Positions 8,702 through 18,769 of a DNA stretch of 64,000 bases are shown in pieces; positions within the stretch are counted from its first letter, which is position 1, and every line of letters begins with the position of its first letter. Below the pieces are notes generated by a model that was given only the letters and a program-made list of their open reading frames with translations, searched no databases and was not told the DNA's origin. This DNA comes from JANQGH01 sp039177555 (GTDB lineage: Bacteria > Pseudomonadota > Alphaproteobacteria > DSM-16000 > Inquilinaceae), in NCBI GenBank assembly GCA_039177555.1, contig JBCDFV010000022.1, positions 1 to 64,000 of the forward strand, read 5' to 3'. A program made the translations under genes and the position numbers.

Positions 8702-9094
8702 TTAGTTCAGTCGAACGGCCTGGTAAGGGCTGTCGAGCGAAAAAGCCGGGATCGCGACATCGAACCGATCGCCGTTGGGCGACTCCATCTCATAGGACCC
8801 GACCATGATGCCCGACGGCGTTTTCAGCGGCGCGCCACTGGTATAGTCGTAGGCCTCGCCCGGCTCCAGCACGGGTTCCTTGCCGACGACGCCGGGCCCG
8901 CGGACCTCGTGCACCAGGCCGGCGGCGTCGGTAATCCGCCAGTAACGGTTCCGCAGCTGCACCGTCCGGGCGCTGTTGTTTTCGATGCGCACGCGATAGG
9001 CCCAGACATAGTGGCCCTCGTCCGGCGTACTTTGGTCGTCCAGAAAGGTCGGCTCGACGCTAACCCGTATGCCGTTCGTTTCGGATGTATACAT
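8702..9094 (-). CDS. apaG: ApaG family protein
   Basis: A 130-residue ApaG domain (fibronectin-III-like beta sandwich). The core YRVRIEN, a RYW strand, G-x-G-V-V-G-x-x-P-x-L-x-P-G and a GSYEM segment in the last third are all visible. ApaG was linked in enterobacteria to Co2+/Mg2+ phenotypes; its biochemical role is not settled. It is a single gene, divergent from the tRNA-Gly to its right. Confidence 0.9.
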   Translation of the reverse strand: MYTSETNGIRVSVEPTFLDDQSTPDEGHYVWAYRVRIENNSARTVQLRNRYWRITDAAGLVHEVRGPGVVGKEPVLEPGEAYDYTSGAPLKTPSGIMVGSYEMESPNGDRFDVAIPAFSLDSPYQAVRLN

Positions 9095-9204
9095 GGTCCC
9101 ATTACCGCCGCGTTTGCGCTTCGTGCCCCAAATGTGGTCCCAAAGCCGCCCTCCGTCCAGCCGCTTGGGCCTGCGGGCAGGTGCCGGCCCCCTTGGCCAG
9201 GCGC

Positions 9205-9233
9205 TTGATTGCCTGCATTGCCGTGCCTATAAC
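9205..9233 (+). promoter_or_regulatory. Promoter of tRNA-Gly
   Basis: TTGATT, 17 nt, TATAAC: a good sigma70-type promoter ending 41 bp before the mature tRNA 5' end. There is no other gene for it to serve. Confidence 0.6.
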
Positions 9234-9274
9234 GCAATTGTGTTCGGGAAGTCAGGCGGTTTCCCGGGCATTCG

Positions 9275-9348
9275 GCGGGCGTAGCTCAATGGTAGAGCAG
9301 AAGCTTCCCAAGCTTACGACGAGGGTTCGATTCCCTTCGCCCGCTCCA
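9275..9348 (+). tRNA. tRNA-Gly (anticodon CCC)
   Basis: A full cloverleaf of 74 nt including encoded CCA. The acceptor GCGGGCG pairs with CGCCCGC, the D arm is GCTC/GAGC, and the anticodon loop is TTCCCAA (anticodon CCC, decoding GGG). The T arm is GAGGG-TTCGATT-CCCTT with one G-U type pair. The outer anticodon-stem pair is a mismatch (G27/A43). The sequence closely resembles E. coli glyU. Confidence 0.96.
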
Positions 9349-9689
9349 GTTTCCGCACGTCCGCACGCGTGCCGTGGTACGGGGGCTGACATCGCGTCGC
9401 ATCTGCCATGCGCGGCGGCAATTGCCATTGACTTTCAGCCGGTCAAGGATCACCTAGACGTCGTCAAGAAGCTTCAAAAGCGCGCGACGCGCTGCCGCCG
9501 ATCCGTCTTCTCGCGAGGCGCGGACGGCTGAGTTTGACACCAGACGGCTAGAGGGGCCCACGGTTTGGGCTCGATCGCTTCTCGCGGTAACACGGGGGAG
9601 CGGCAGGCCTCGTCGTCGCCCAAACGGTCTGCCGGCCACGGGGTCTGGCGCAAGTGACCAACAAACGCTGATGTAAGGAGAAGAGCCGA
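9349..9689. other. Intergenic stretch without a recognised gene
   Basis: 341 bp between the tRNA and the DJ-1-like gene. No coding frame with homology, tRNA remnant or clear hairpin is seen. The last 20 bp hold the AAGGAG ribosome site of the next gene. Confidence 0.6.
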
Positions 9690-10256
9690 ATGACCGAGTC
9701 CCTCGCTGGCAAGACGATTGCGCTGTTGGTTGCGAATGGTTTTGAAGAAATTGAGATGACGGAGCCGCAAAAGGCTCTGTTGGGTGCGGGCGCAAGCGTC
9801 AAGCTGGTCTCGTCGGAGACCGCGCTGGTCAATGGCTGGCACGGTGCCGCCTGGGGACACTATTTTCCGATCGATGGTGCGCTGTCGACCCAGATGGCGG
9901 CCGATTTCGACGCGCTGCTCGTTCCCGGCGGTCATCGCAGTATCATCGCCTTGGCGAAGAGCGCGCACACGAACCGTTTCCTGAAGGGTTTTCTGGATGG
10001 CGACAAGCCCGTGGTCCTGATCGGCGATGCGGCCAGCCTGCTGGTCGGTGCCGAGCGTGCCGCCGGCCGCAGCGTCGTCGCACAGGGCGAGAGCGCCGAG
10101 GCGCTGGGTGCCGCGGGTGCGACCGTTGACGGCGAGGCGACCAGCCAGATCGACGGGTCGCTGTTGACCGTTCGCGGCGGCCTTGAGGGGCCGGAGGTCA
10201 CAAGCATCGTGATGGGCCACCTTGGGGGTGATGGCTCTGTCGCCGAGGCGGCCTGA
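9690..10256 (+). CDS. DJ-1/PfpI family protein, catalytic Cys missing
   Basis: A 188-residue ThiJ/DJ-1/PfpI fold. NGFEEIEM near residues 16-23 keeps the conserved glutamate, and FDALLVPGGH (73-82) is the usual strand-turn. At the nucleophile elbow, where relatives have an IC-H-G motif, this protein has IGDAAS (111-116), so the cysteine is Gly and the histidine Asp. It should therefore lack the peptidase/deglycase chemistry of active members. The start is well supported by AAGGAG nine bases upstream. It is followed by a strong terminator and transcribed alone. Confidence 0.8.
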   Translation: MTESLAGKTIALLVANGFEEIEMTEPQKALLGAGASVKLVSSETALVNGWHGAAWGHYFPIDGALSTQMAADFDALLVPGGHRSIIALAKSAHTNRFLKGFLDGDKPVVLIGDAASLLVGAERAAGRSVVAQGESAEALGAAGATVDGEATSQIDGSLLTVRGGLEGPEVTSIVMGHLGGDGSVAEAA

Positions 10257-10296
10257 GCCGTCGCGACACGACTAACCCCCTGATAGCGAGAAAACT

Positions 10297-10328
10297 CGGG
10301 GCGCCAAACGGGTCGGCGCCCCGTTTTT
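10297..10328. terminator. Bidirectional rho-independent terminator
   Basis: CGGGGCGCC, a 9-nt loop and GGCGCCCCG form a 9-bp stem followed by TTTTT. On the other strand the stem is followed by GAGTTTTC. It lies between convergent genes and can serve both the DJ-1-like gene and oppF. Confidence 0.85.
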
Positions 10329-10340
10329 GTGCCCAGCGCG

Positions 10341-11405
10341 TCAGGTGTCCGCGCCGCTTCGGGACGTTTCCCCCGACGGTTCCGTAGAAATGGTCAGCGG
10401 ATCGCTGTCCCAATAGTGGCAGGCGGCCCGGTGGCCGTCCTCGACATCGACCAGCGGCGGTTCCTGTTGGGCGCACAGGTCGGTCGCGCGCGGACAGCGG
10501 GTGCGGAAATAGCAGCCGCTGGGCGGGTTCAGTGGCGACGGCAGATCGCCGGTCAGCACCACGCGGGACTTGCTGCGCTCGGCATCCGGGTCGGGCAGGG
10601 GCACGGCCGAAATCAACGCCTGGGTATAGGGATGCCTGGGGTTGTCATAGATGCTGTCGCGGTCGGCCATTTCGACCAGCTTGCCCAGATACAGCACCAT
10701 GATCCGGTGGCTGATGTGGCGGACGACGCTGAGATCGTGGCTGATGAAGATCAGGGACAGGTTCATGTCCCGCTGCAGCTCCATCAACAAATTGACGATC
10801 TGGCTCTGGATCGAGACGTCCAGCGCCGACACCGGCTCGTCGCAGATCACCAGCTTTGGCCGCAAGATCATCGCCCGGGCAATGCCGATGCGCTGGCACT
10901 GTCCGCCGGAGAACTCGTGCGGATAGCGGTTGATCATTTCCGGCATCAGCCCGACCTGGGCCATCAGTTCCCTGACATGTTCGCGCGCCTGCTGCTTGGT
11001 CACCTCCGGATTAAAGGTGCGCAGCGGTTCGGCGATGATATCGCCGACGGTCATGCGCGGATCAAGCGACGCCAGCGGATCCTGGAAGATGATCTGCATG
11101 TCCTCGCGCTTCGAACGCATGCCGGACACCGACAATTTGGCCAGATCCTCGCCCAGCCAGACCACCTGGCCGCCGGTCGGGTCGATCAGCCGCAGGACGG
11201 CACGCCCCAAGGTCGACTTGCCGCAGCCGCTTTCGCCGACGATCCCCATCGTCTCGCCGGGTCTCAAGTCAAAGCTGATGCCGTCGACCGCTTTGACATA
11301 GTCGCGATGGCTGCTGAACAGGCCGCGCTTGGGCATCGCGAAATGCACCTTCAGGTCGCGGACGGATAGGATCGGCTGGCTGCTGGCTGTATGGCTGTCG
11401 GGCAT
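10341..11405 (-). CDS. oppF: Oligopeptide/dipeptide ABC transporter ATPase (OppF/DppF type)
   Basis: The second ATPase of a family-5 peptide importer. Walker A GESGCGKS is at 57-64, followed by the Q-loop FQDPLASLDP, the signature SGGQCQR and Walker B LVICDEPVSALD. The C-terminal oligopeptide-transporter tail carries the cysteine cluster (YFRTRCPRA...C...C) found in the OppD/F family, which can bind an Fe-S cluster. I use ATG 11405; no good ribosome site is visible and the open frame extends upstream without homology, so the start is uncertain. It is the last gene of the operon, next to a terminator. Confidence 0.88.
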   Translation of the reverse strand: MPDSHTASSQPILSVRDLKVHFAMPKRGLFSSHRDYVKAVDGISFDLRPGETMGIVGESGCGKSTLGRAVLRLIDPTGGQVVWLGEDLAKLSVSGMRSKREDMQIIFQDPLASLDPRMTVGDIIAEPLRTFNPEVTKQQAREHVRELMAQVGLMPEMINRYPHEFSGGQCQRIGIARAMILRPKLVICDEPVSALDVSIQSQIVNLLMELQRDMNLSLIFISHDLSVVRHISHRIMVLYLGKLVEMADRDSIYDNPRHPYTQALISAVPLPDPDAERSKSRVVLTGDLPSPLNPPSGCYFRTRCPRATDLCAQQEPPLVDVEDGHRAACHYWDSDPLTISTEPSGETSRSGADT

Positions 11406-11455
11406 GCGGCTGATGGGCTTTGTGGGCTGGTTTTGCGGGCTGGCGATCGGGTCGG

Positions 11456-12520
<1,065 letters not shown>

Positions 12521-12554
12521 AACTTGATCATCCTTCTTTCGAACAACGCTTGAC

Positions 12555-13454
12555 CTAGCGGTCCTTCGGGTCCAGCGCGTCGCGCAGCCCGTCGCCGATG
12601 AAGTTCAGGCAGTACAGGGTCGCTGCCAGGAAGATGCCCGGGAAGATCAGCATCCAGGGCGCGGATTCCATGTTGTCCGCCCCTTCCTTGATCAAGACGC
12701 CCCAGCTGGTCATCGGCTCCTGGATGCCGAGGCCGAGGAAGCTGAGGAAGCTTTCCAGCAGGATCACCTTGGGCACCGTCAAGGTCATGTAGACGATCAC
12801 CGGGCCCAACGTGTTGGGGATGACGTGCCGGCGGATGATGTTGAAGTTGGAAACGCCGGACGCCTGGGCGGCCTCGATGAACTCCCGCCGGCGGACCGAC
12901 AGGGTCTGTCCGCGCACGATGCGGGCCATGTCCAGCCATTCGACCGCGCCGACCGCGACGAAGATCAGGATGAAGTTCCGGCCGAAAACGACGATCAGCA
13001 GGATGACGAAGAACATGAAGGGCAGCGAATACAGGATGTCGACGAAGCGCATCATCAACGTGTCGATCCGGCCGCCGAAATAGCCGGCCACGGCGCCATA
13101 GGTGACGCCGATGATCAGGCTGACCAGGGTGGCGATGATGCCGATCATCAGGGAGACACGGCCGCCCATCAGCACCCGGGTCAGCAAGTCGCGGCCATTG
13201 CCGTCGGTGCCGAAGATATAGAAATTGTCCACGGTCGGCGGCTGGCTGATGGCCGACCAGTTGATCGCGTCGATCGAATGGGGCGTCAGCATCGGCCCGA
13301 AGACGCAGAGGATCGCGATGATCGCGAGAATGATCATCGCGGTGACCGCCGCCTTGTTCTGCAGCAGGCGATGCCAGGCATCGCTCCACAGGCTGCGGCC
13401 CTTGATCGCTTGTGCGCCGACCTTGTCTTCGGAACCAAACGGGGTATCGGTCAT
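12555..13454 (-). CDS. oppC: Oligopeptide/dipeptide ABC transporter permease (OppC/DppC type)
   Basis: A 299-residue inner-membrane permease. There is an N-terminal cytoplasmic segment, a first membrane helix at about 35-55, the periplasmic loop with the GTDGNGRD motif typical of OppC/DppC, and the EAA loop EAAQASGVSNFNIIRRHVIPN that contacts the ATPase. It pairs with oppB, whose stop lies 21 bp upstream of this ATG. Confidence 0.9.
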   Translation of the reverse strand: MTDTPFGSEDKVGAQAIKGRSLWSDAWHRLLQNKAAVTAMIILAIIAILCVFGPMLTPHSIDAINWSAISQPPTVDNFYIFGTDGNGRDLLTRVLMGGRVSLMIGIIATLVSLIIGVTYGAVAGYFGGRIDTLMMRFVDILYSLPFMFFVILLIVVFGRNFILIFVAVGAVEWLDMARIVRGQTLSVRRREFIEAAQASGVSNFNIIRRHVIPNTLGPVIVYMTLTVPKVILLESFLSFLGLGIQEPMTSWGVLIKEGADNMESAPWMLIFPGIFLAATLYCLNFIGDGLRDALDPKDR

Positions 13455-13475
13455 CGCTGCTGCCTACCCTCCGCC

Positions 13476-14393
13476 TTACTGGTACCGAACCTTGGGGTCG
13501 AGCAGGCCGTAAAGCACGTCCACCACCAGGTTCAGAATGATGATCAGGGCGCCGTAGAAGATGACCGTGGCCATCACCAGCGGATAATCACGGTTCAGCG
13601 CCCCTTGCACGAAGTACCGGCCGATGCCGGGGATGCCGAAGATCTGCTCGATGACGACCGATCCGGTGATCAGCCCCGCCGCCGCCGGCCCGAGATAGGA
13701 CACGACGGGCAGCAGCCCGCCCTTCAGCGCGTGGCGCACGATCGTCACGTGTTCCGGCAGGCCCTTGGCCCGCGCGGTGCGAATGAAGTTGGCGCGCAAC
13801 GTCTCGATCATGCTGCCGCGCGTCAGGCGCGCGACATAGGCGACCTGCGGCAGCGCCAGCGCGATGATTGGCAGGATCATGCTGTCGACGCCGCGCCAGC
13901 CGCCGACGGGCAGCCAGCTCAGATAGATGCCGAAAACCAGGGTCAAGAGCGGCGCCATGACGAAGTTGGGGATCGCGATGCCCGACATCGCCGTGGCCAT
14001 CACCCCGTAATCGTAGGCGGAGTTCTGTTTCAGCGCCGCCGTCGCCCCTAACGTCATGCCGACCACGGCTGCCAGGAACAGCGCGATGCCGCCTAACTGC
14101 AGGCTGACCGGGAAGCCCTGCGCGATGAGCTCGGTCACCGTGAAGTCGCGGGCCCTGAGCGAGGGGCCGAAATCGCCGCGCAGCACGTTGCCGAGATAAA
14201 GCCCGTACTGGACGACCAGCGGTCGGTCGAGATTGTAGCGCGCCGCGATGTTCGCCTCGACCGCCGGCGGCAACGCCCGCTCGCCGTCGAACGGGCCGCC
14301 GGGGGCCACCCGCATCATAAAAAAGGCGATCGTGATGATGATGAAAAGGGTCGGGATCGCGACCAGCAGACGTCGGACAACGTAGCTTAGCAT
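13476..14393 (-). CDS. oppB: Oligopeptide/dipeptide ABC transporter permease (OppB/DppB type)
   Basis: A 305-residue permease beginning with the family-typical MLSYVVRRLL and a first membrane helix; APGGPFDGE in the first periplasmic loop is characteristic. The EAA loop FIRTARAKGLPEHV is followed by RHALKGGLLPVVSYLG. About 230 bp separate it from oppA; that gap holds no gene. Such a gap after the binding-protein gene is common in this transporter type. Confidence 0.9.
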   Translation of the reverse strand: MLSYVVRRLLVAIPTLFIIITIAFFMMRVAPGGPFDGERALPPAVEANIAARYNLDRPLVVQYGLYLGNVLRGDFGPSLRARDFTVTELIAQGFPVSLQLGGIALFLAAVVGMTLGATAALKQNSAYDYGVMATAMSGIAIPNFVMAPLLTLVFGIYLSWLPVGGWRGVDSMILPIIALALPQVAYVARLTRGSMIETLRANFIRTARAKGLPEHVTIVRHALKGGLLPVVSYLGPAAAGLITGSVVIEQIFGIPGIGRYFVQGALNRDYPLVMATVIFYGALIIILNLVVDVLYGLLDPKVRYQ

Positions 14394-14626
14394 GGCTTCA
14401 CTTGCTTAACCGCCGCCGTCCGACGTGAGGGGGGCACGCGGGGCGTCGCACAAAACCGATGCCCATTGAGAGGGCTTCGCCTGCACGGCTCAATTGCCGC
14501 GGCGGTGTGGCTGGAACTTGAGACACTGCACGATGGATGAACGCGGCGTGATGCCGTCACCATCGTCAAAAGGCGCGGAGGGGCGGCGCCGATCACGACA
14601 CCACCCCGTCCGCAAAACCAACAGGC

Positions 14627-16210
14627 TTAGCTGTTGTCCAGGGACAGCCACCGTGTCCGGTGAATGTCCTTGGTGTTGTCCACCCAGCCGACGACGTACG
14701 GCGCGACCAGGTTCTTCGAGACGTAGTAGTAGATCGGGATGTTGGCCGCATCGTTCAGCGCGATGGCTTCGGCCTCACGCATGATTTCGGCGCGGGCGTC
14801 CAGATCGATGGTCTGCATCGCCTCATCCATCAACTGGTTGAACTCTTCGTTCTCCCAGCGGCCATAGTTGAAGTTGATGCCTGCTTCCAGCAGGTAGAGG
14901 AAGTTCTGGGCGTCCGGATAGTCGGCGATCCAGCCGGCGCGGGCGACCTGGAAGTCACCTTGCTCCAGATCGTTGTAGTGCACCGCGACGTCCGTGTTGA
15001 ACAGCTCGGTGTCGACATAGATCTGCTGCCACATCGCCGCGACCGCCACCGCGATCCGCCGGTGGTTTTCAGACGTGTTGTAGCGCAAGACCAGGCTCAG
15101 CCGGTTGTCGGGGCCATAGCCGGCGCCCTCCATCAAGGCTTGCGCTTCGGCCAGCGCATCGTCGTAGGACATATCCTCATAAGGCGCGTTCGCGGGCTCG
15201 TAGCCGGCGAGCGGCGGTACGAAGCTCATGGCCGGGATCTCGCCGGTGCGCAGCACCTGATCGGTAATGGCCTCGCGGTTGACCGCCAGGTTCAGCGCCA
15301 TGCGGACGTTCGGGTCCGACAGGGCCGGGTCGGTGCTGTTGATCGGGTAGTAGTAGATGCCGAGATACGGCGCGATCCGATAGGAATCGGGCATCTCGCT
15401 GCGCAGGAAGTCGATCTGTTCAGACGCGAAATCCGTGTTGACGTCCAGTTCGCCGGCGCGGAAACGCCTCAAGGCAGCGGAACGGTCTTCCGTCGGGTAC
15501 CAAAAGACCTCGTCGATGGCGACATTGTCATTGTCCCAGAACATATCGTTGCGGGCGAGATGGACGTGGGTCTGCGGAATCCACTCCTGCAGAATGTACG
15601 GCCCGTTCACCTGGATGTTTTCCGGGCGGATCCAGGCGTTGCCATGTTCTTCGACAACATGCTGCGGCACCGGCCAGGCGGTGTAGTGGGTCAGCAGTTC
15701 CAGGAAGAACGGCGTCGGCTGCGCCAGCGTGATCTCCAGCGTATCGTCGTCGATCGCGCGCGCGCCAAGCTCGGACGGATCGGCGTCGCCGCTGTTCACG
15801 GCCTCCGCGTTCGCGATCGGGTACAGCAGCGAGGCGTATTGCGCGGCGGTTTCCGGGGTCAGGATGCGCTGCAGCGAGAAGACGAAATCGTCGGCCGTCA
15901 CCGGCTCGCCATCCGACCAGACGGCGCCATCGCGCAAATCGAAGGTATAGACCAGGCCGTCATCGCTGATCGTCCAGTCGGTGGCCGCGCCGGGGATCGC
16001 CGTGCCGTCGGCCGCTTCGGTCAACAGGCCGATGAACATGTCGCCGATGACGCGATTTTCCCAGGTACCCGAGGCGAAGTGCGGGTCCAGCGAGTCCGGC
16101 TCGCCGGAGGCGCCCATGTGAATGACGCTCTGCGCCTGGGCGGCGAACGCCGCACCGACCGTAAACGAAAGCGCCAGCGCGCCTCGCGTCACCAATTTAC
16201 GAATGTGCAT
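14627..16210 (-). CDS. oppA: Peptide ABC transporter substrate-binding protein (family 5)
   Basis: A 527-residue periplasmic binding protein. The signal peptide is residues 1-25, with cleavage expected after AQA in AAFAAQAQS. The mature start GEPDSLDPH is the classical SBP_bac_5 N-terminus. I chose ATG 16210, preceded by AGGGAAA; the open frame extends 35 codons upstream but with no signal-peptide character. It is the first gene of oppABCDF. A 15-bp palindrome lies about 190 bp upstream. The ligand is probably oligopeptides; murein peptides or nickel are possible. Confidence 0.9.
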   Translation of the reverse strand: MHIRKLVTRGALALSFTVGAAFAAQAQSVIHMGASGEPDSLDPHFASGTWENRVIGDMFIGLLTEAADGTAIPGAATDWTISDDGLVYTFDLRDGAVWSDGEPVTADDFVFSLQRILTPETAAQYASLLYPIANAEAVNSGDADPSELGARAIDDDTLEITLAQPTPFFLELLTHYTAWPVPQHVVEEHGNAWIRPENIQVNGPYILQEWIPQTHVHLARNDMFWDNDNVAIDEVFWYPTEDRSAALRRFRAGELDVNTDFASEQIDFLRSEMPDSYRIAPYLGIYYYPINSTDPALSDPNVRMALNLAVNREAITDQVLRTGEIPAMSFVPPLAGYEPANAPYEDMSYDDALAEAQALMEGAGYGPDNRLSLVLRYNTSENHRRIAVAVAAMWQQIYVDTELFNTDVAVHYNDLEQGDFQVARAGWIADYPDAQNFLYLLEAGINFNYGRWENEEFNQLMDEAMQTIDLDARAEIMREAEAIALNDAANIPIYYYVSKNLVAPYVVGWVDNTKDIHRTRWLSLDNS

Positions 16211-16397
16211 TGCACGGTTTCCCTGTTGTTTTCTTTCAATTGTTCGCCGCATGCCGCAACTCAAAGGTCGAGCTGTCGTCCGGCGACGACCTGACATGCA
16301 GAATAAGCATGACAAGTGCCTACACGAACCCTAGGCCGGGGGAACAGCGCGGGCAATTGGATTCTACGGACGCAAATCGCAAAGAGTCCGAGAATTC

Positions 16398-16412
16398 GGA
16401 AATATTATTTCC
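16398..16412. promoter_or_regulatory. Palindrome GGAAAT-N3-ATTTCC upstream of oppA
   Basis: A perfect 6+6 bp inverted repeat with 3-nt centre in an AT-rich patch between ctaA and oppA. It is operator-like in size and symmetry; no regulator gene lies beside it. Confidence 0.4.
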
Positions 16413-16469
16413 AATGATCGCTGTTTGATCGCCGTGAGCGGCGCAAGCCCCGCGAAATCGCGTTTCGGG

Positions 16470-17552
16470 TCAAGCGGGGTGGTGTCGGGTCATGCGCCAT
16501 TGCAGCCCGACCAGCAGGCCAACCAGCGTCAGGGCGCCTGCCTGGTGAAGCGTGGCGATCGCAATCGGCACGCCCAGCAGCAGGGTGGCGATGCCCAGCC
16601 CGACCTGGACCAGCACGACAAGCGCCAGCCACGGCGCCAAGCCGCGGCCCGCGTCCACACGCCGCGCACGAACCGCCAGCGCGAGCACGACAACGGCGCT
16701 GATGATGGCCAGCCAGCGGTGGATGAACTGAACCAGGGCCGTATTGTCGAACAGGTTCAACCAGGCCGGCACGATCGACAGCGCCTCGGCCGGCACCAGG
16801 GCGCCGTTCATCAGCGGAAAGGTGTTGTAGGCCAAGCCGGCGTCCAAGCCCGCGACCATGGCGCCCCAAAGCACCGTGACGGAAATCAGCGCCAGCGCGA
16901 CCCAACCGTGACGGCGCAGGCCGGACGCGGCGCCGGACGCCTCGGTGGGCCCCCGCACGCTCAGCCCGACCCAGATCAACAGCCCGAAGATCAGGAATGC
17001 CAGGCCCAGATGGCCGGCCAGCCGGTAATGACTGACCGACGGCCGGTCGACCAGGCCGGATTGCACCATCACCCAGCCCAGCACGCCCTGCAGACCGCCT
17101 AGGATCAGAAGACCGATCAGCGTCCAGCCTAGCCGTGCGCCTAAGCCCGTGCGACGGATCGTTCCGGCCAGCCAGAACCAGAGCAGGGGCAGGGCGAAGA
17201 CCACGCCGATCAGCCGACCCCACAGCCGGTGCAGCCATTCCCAGAAAAAGATCGTCTTGAAGTCGTCCAGCGACATGCCGGTATTGATCAGCCGATATTC
17301 CGGCGTCTGGCGGTAGAGATCGAACACCCGGTCCCATTCCGCTTGGCTGAGCGGCGGCAGGGCGCCGATCAACGGCCGCCACTCCGCCATGGACAGGCCG
17401 CTTTCGGTCAGCCGTGTGATCGCCCCGATCACCGCCATGGCGAACACCATGCCGGCAGCGACGAACAGCCAGGCGGAGATGCGCCGTCGGGCCGCTTGGC
17501 AATCGGCTGCGGTCGTAAGGGCAGGTGCGGAGGCCTGATCGATGGTGGTCAT
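16470..17552 (-). CDS. ctaA: Heme A synthase (Cox15/CtaA type 2)
   Basis: Oxidises the methyl group of heme O to give heme A for aa3-type cytochrome oxidase. The 360 residues hold eight hydrophobic segments in two four-helix bundles. Visible are AITRLTESGLSM after helix 1, the heme-ligand regions FFWEWLHRLWGR and VSHYRLAGHLG, and in the second half FIHRWLAI and TLHQAG. I use ATG 17552; the longer open frame upstream is antisense to the glyoxalase-like gene. It is a single gene between the opp operon and the divergent VOC gene. Confidence 0.93.
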   Translation of the reverse strand: MTTIDQASAPALTTAADCQAARRRISAWLFVAAGMVFAMAVIGAITRLTESGLSMAEWRPLIGALPPLSQAEWDRVFDLYRQTPEYRLINTGMSLDDFKTIFFWEWLHRLWGRLIGVVFALPLLWFWLAGTIRRTGLGARLGWTLIGLLILGGLQGVLGWVMVQSGLVDRPSVSHYRLAGHLGLAFLIFGLLIWVGLSVRGPTEASGAASGLRRHGWVALALISVTVLWGAMVAGLDAGLAYNTFPLMNGALVPAEALSIVPAWLNLFDNTALVQFIHRWLAIISAVVVLALAVRARRVDAGRGLAPWLALVVLVQVGLGIATLLLGVPIAIATLHQAGALTLVGLLVGLQWRMTRHHPA

Positions 17553-17675
17553 TGTCCGGTTGGCCGGCGGGGTTGGGTTAATCACACTATATCTGCCGGC
17601 GCTGTATCTGATATTGACGGCGCCGATGCAATGGCCACCCGCTGCGATGTCCGGTCGCGTCGGCGCGAGGAGGCG

Positions 17676-18068
17676 ATGGTCCAGAACCTGAGTGCGGTCA
17701 CGTTGGTCGTCCGCAACTATGACGAGGCGATCGAATTCTACACCAAGAAGGTGGGTTTCGATCTGGTCGAGGACACGAAGTTGGGCGACGGCAAGCTCTG
17801 GGTCCTGGTCGCGCCGCGCGGCCCGGGCGGTACGCGCCTGCTGCTCGCCAAGGCCGATGGGGAGCGCCAGCAGGCGCGCATCGGTGACCAGACCGGCGGC
17901 CGGGTTTTCCTGTTTCTCCAGACCGACGATTTCGATCGCGACCATGCCGCCATGCAGCGCGCCGGCGTCCGGTTCCGCGAGGCGCCGCGCACAGAGGCCT
18001 ACGGCACAGTCGCCGTTTTCGAGGATCTCTACGGCAATCTCTGGGACCTGATCGAGCCGGCCCGCTGA
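17676..18068 (+). CDS. VOC/glyoxalase-bleomycin-resistance fold protein
   Basis: A 130-residue vicinal-oxygen-chelate protein with two beta-alpha-beta-beta-beta modules. VTLVVRNYDEAIEFY opens the first module; FLQTDDFDRDHAAM opens the second; YGNLWDLIEP ends with the usual metal-ligand Glu. The start ATG follows GAGGAGG. Substrate unknown; relatives include lactoylglutathione lyases and antibiotic-binding proteins, which sequence alone does not separate. Confidence 0.82.
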   Translation: MVQNLSAVTLVVRNYDEAIEFYTKKVGFDLVEDTKLGDGKLWVLVAPRGPGGTRLLLAKADGERQQARIGDQTGGRVFLFLQTDDFDRDHAAMQRAGVRFREAPRTEAYGTVAVFEDLYGNLWDLIEPAR

Positions 18069-18769
18069 TCGGAAATGCACGTTTGGCGGGTTGGTTCGCG
18101 AAGGCGGCTGGGCAGGTGAGGGTCGTGCCGTCCAGCGACGTTGGGCCGGACCCTGATGGCCGCCAGGTCATCAGTTTCCTGATCCTCTCGACCCTCTCGA
18201 CCCGGTAGCGGAGAGCGGCCCGTTGGCAACACCGGTACCGTTGGTCGCGGCCCCGTTAACAGACCTTGTCCATGCGGCCGATCTGTCGGCAAGGCAGCAG
18301 CGGACCCCATAACCGTTCGCTGGGCGTTGACCCCTCGCCGCCATGTCCGTGCGTATCGCCGTTACGCGGGTGCGATCCATCTCTGGTTCGAGGCTTGACG
18401 AGGTGCACGGTTAACCGACGCGGCCGGCGCCGGCGATGCCGGTCGGGGCGGCGGAATTGCCGGCACCGGTTCGCTTCTGTTCCCGCCGGACAACGCGTCA
18501 TCGTCAGATCAGATGACGAGGCATGGCGCTCGGCGTGGCCACGACGGAGTCCATGTCGCGGGGACCGATGATTCAGAATAGCACGTGATGGATAAGGATC
18601 AGATCGAAAAGGCAATGGGACCCAATTACTAAATCTAAAACAATATGATATGAACTCAATGAGATTGGCAATTCTGTCTGGGAACCAGCGCGGGTTCCGA
18701 AGGCAGAGTCCGTAGATTGTGGCGATCGGAGCCGGCGATGGGCGACTTAGGTCCGTCGGTTCGAGTCGA
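18069..18769. other. Non-coding stretch with AT-rich patch, possible relic
   Basis: About 700 bp without a coding frame I can support. It contains a tandem CCTCTCGA repeat near 18184-18200, a 7-bp inverted repeat CGTCATC/GATGACG (18496-18502/18512-18518, 9-nt loop, no T tract), and an AT-rich patch at about 18570-18680 unlike the surroundings. It lies between the VOC gene and the degenerate integrase and may be the remains of an excised or decayed element. Confidence 0.45.

Noticed and set aside
18588..18632. A 14-codon ATG frame in the AT-rich patch near the integrase
   Set aside because: Too short and without a ribosome site, conservation or family match.
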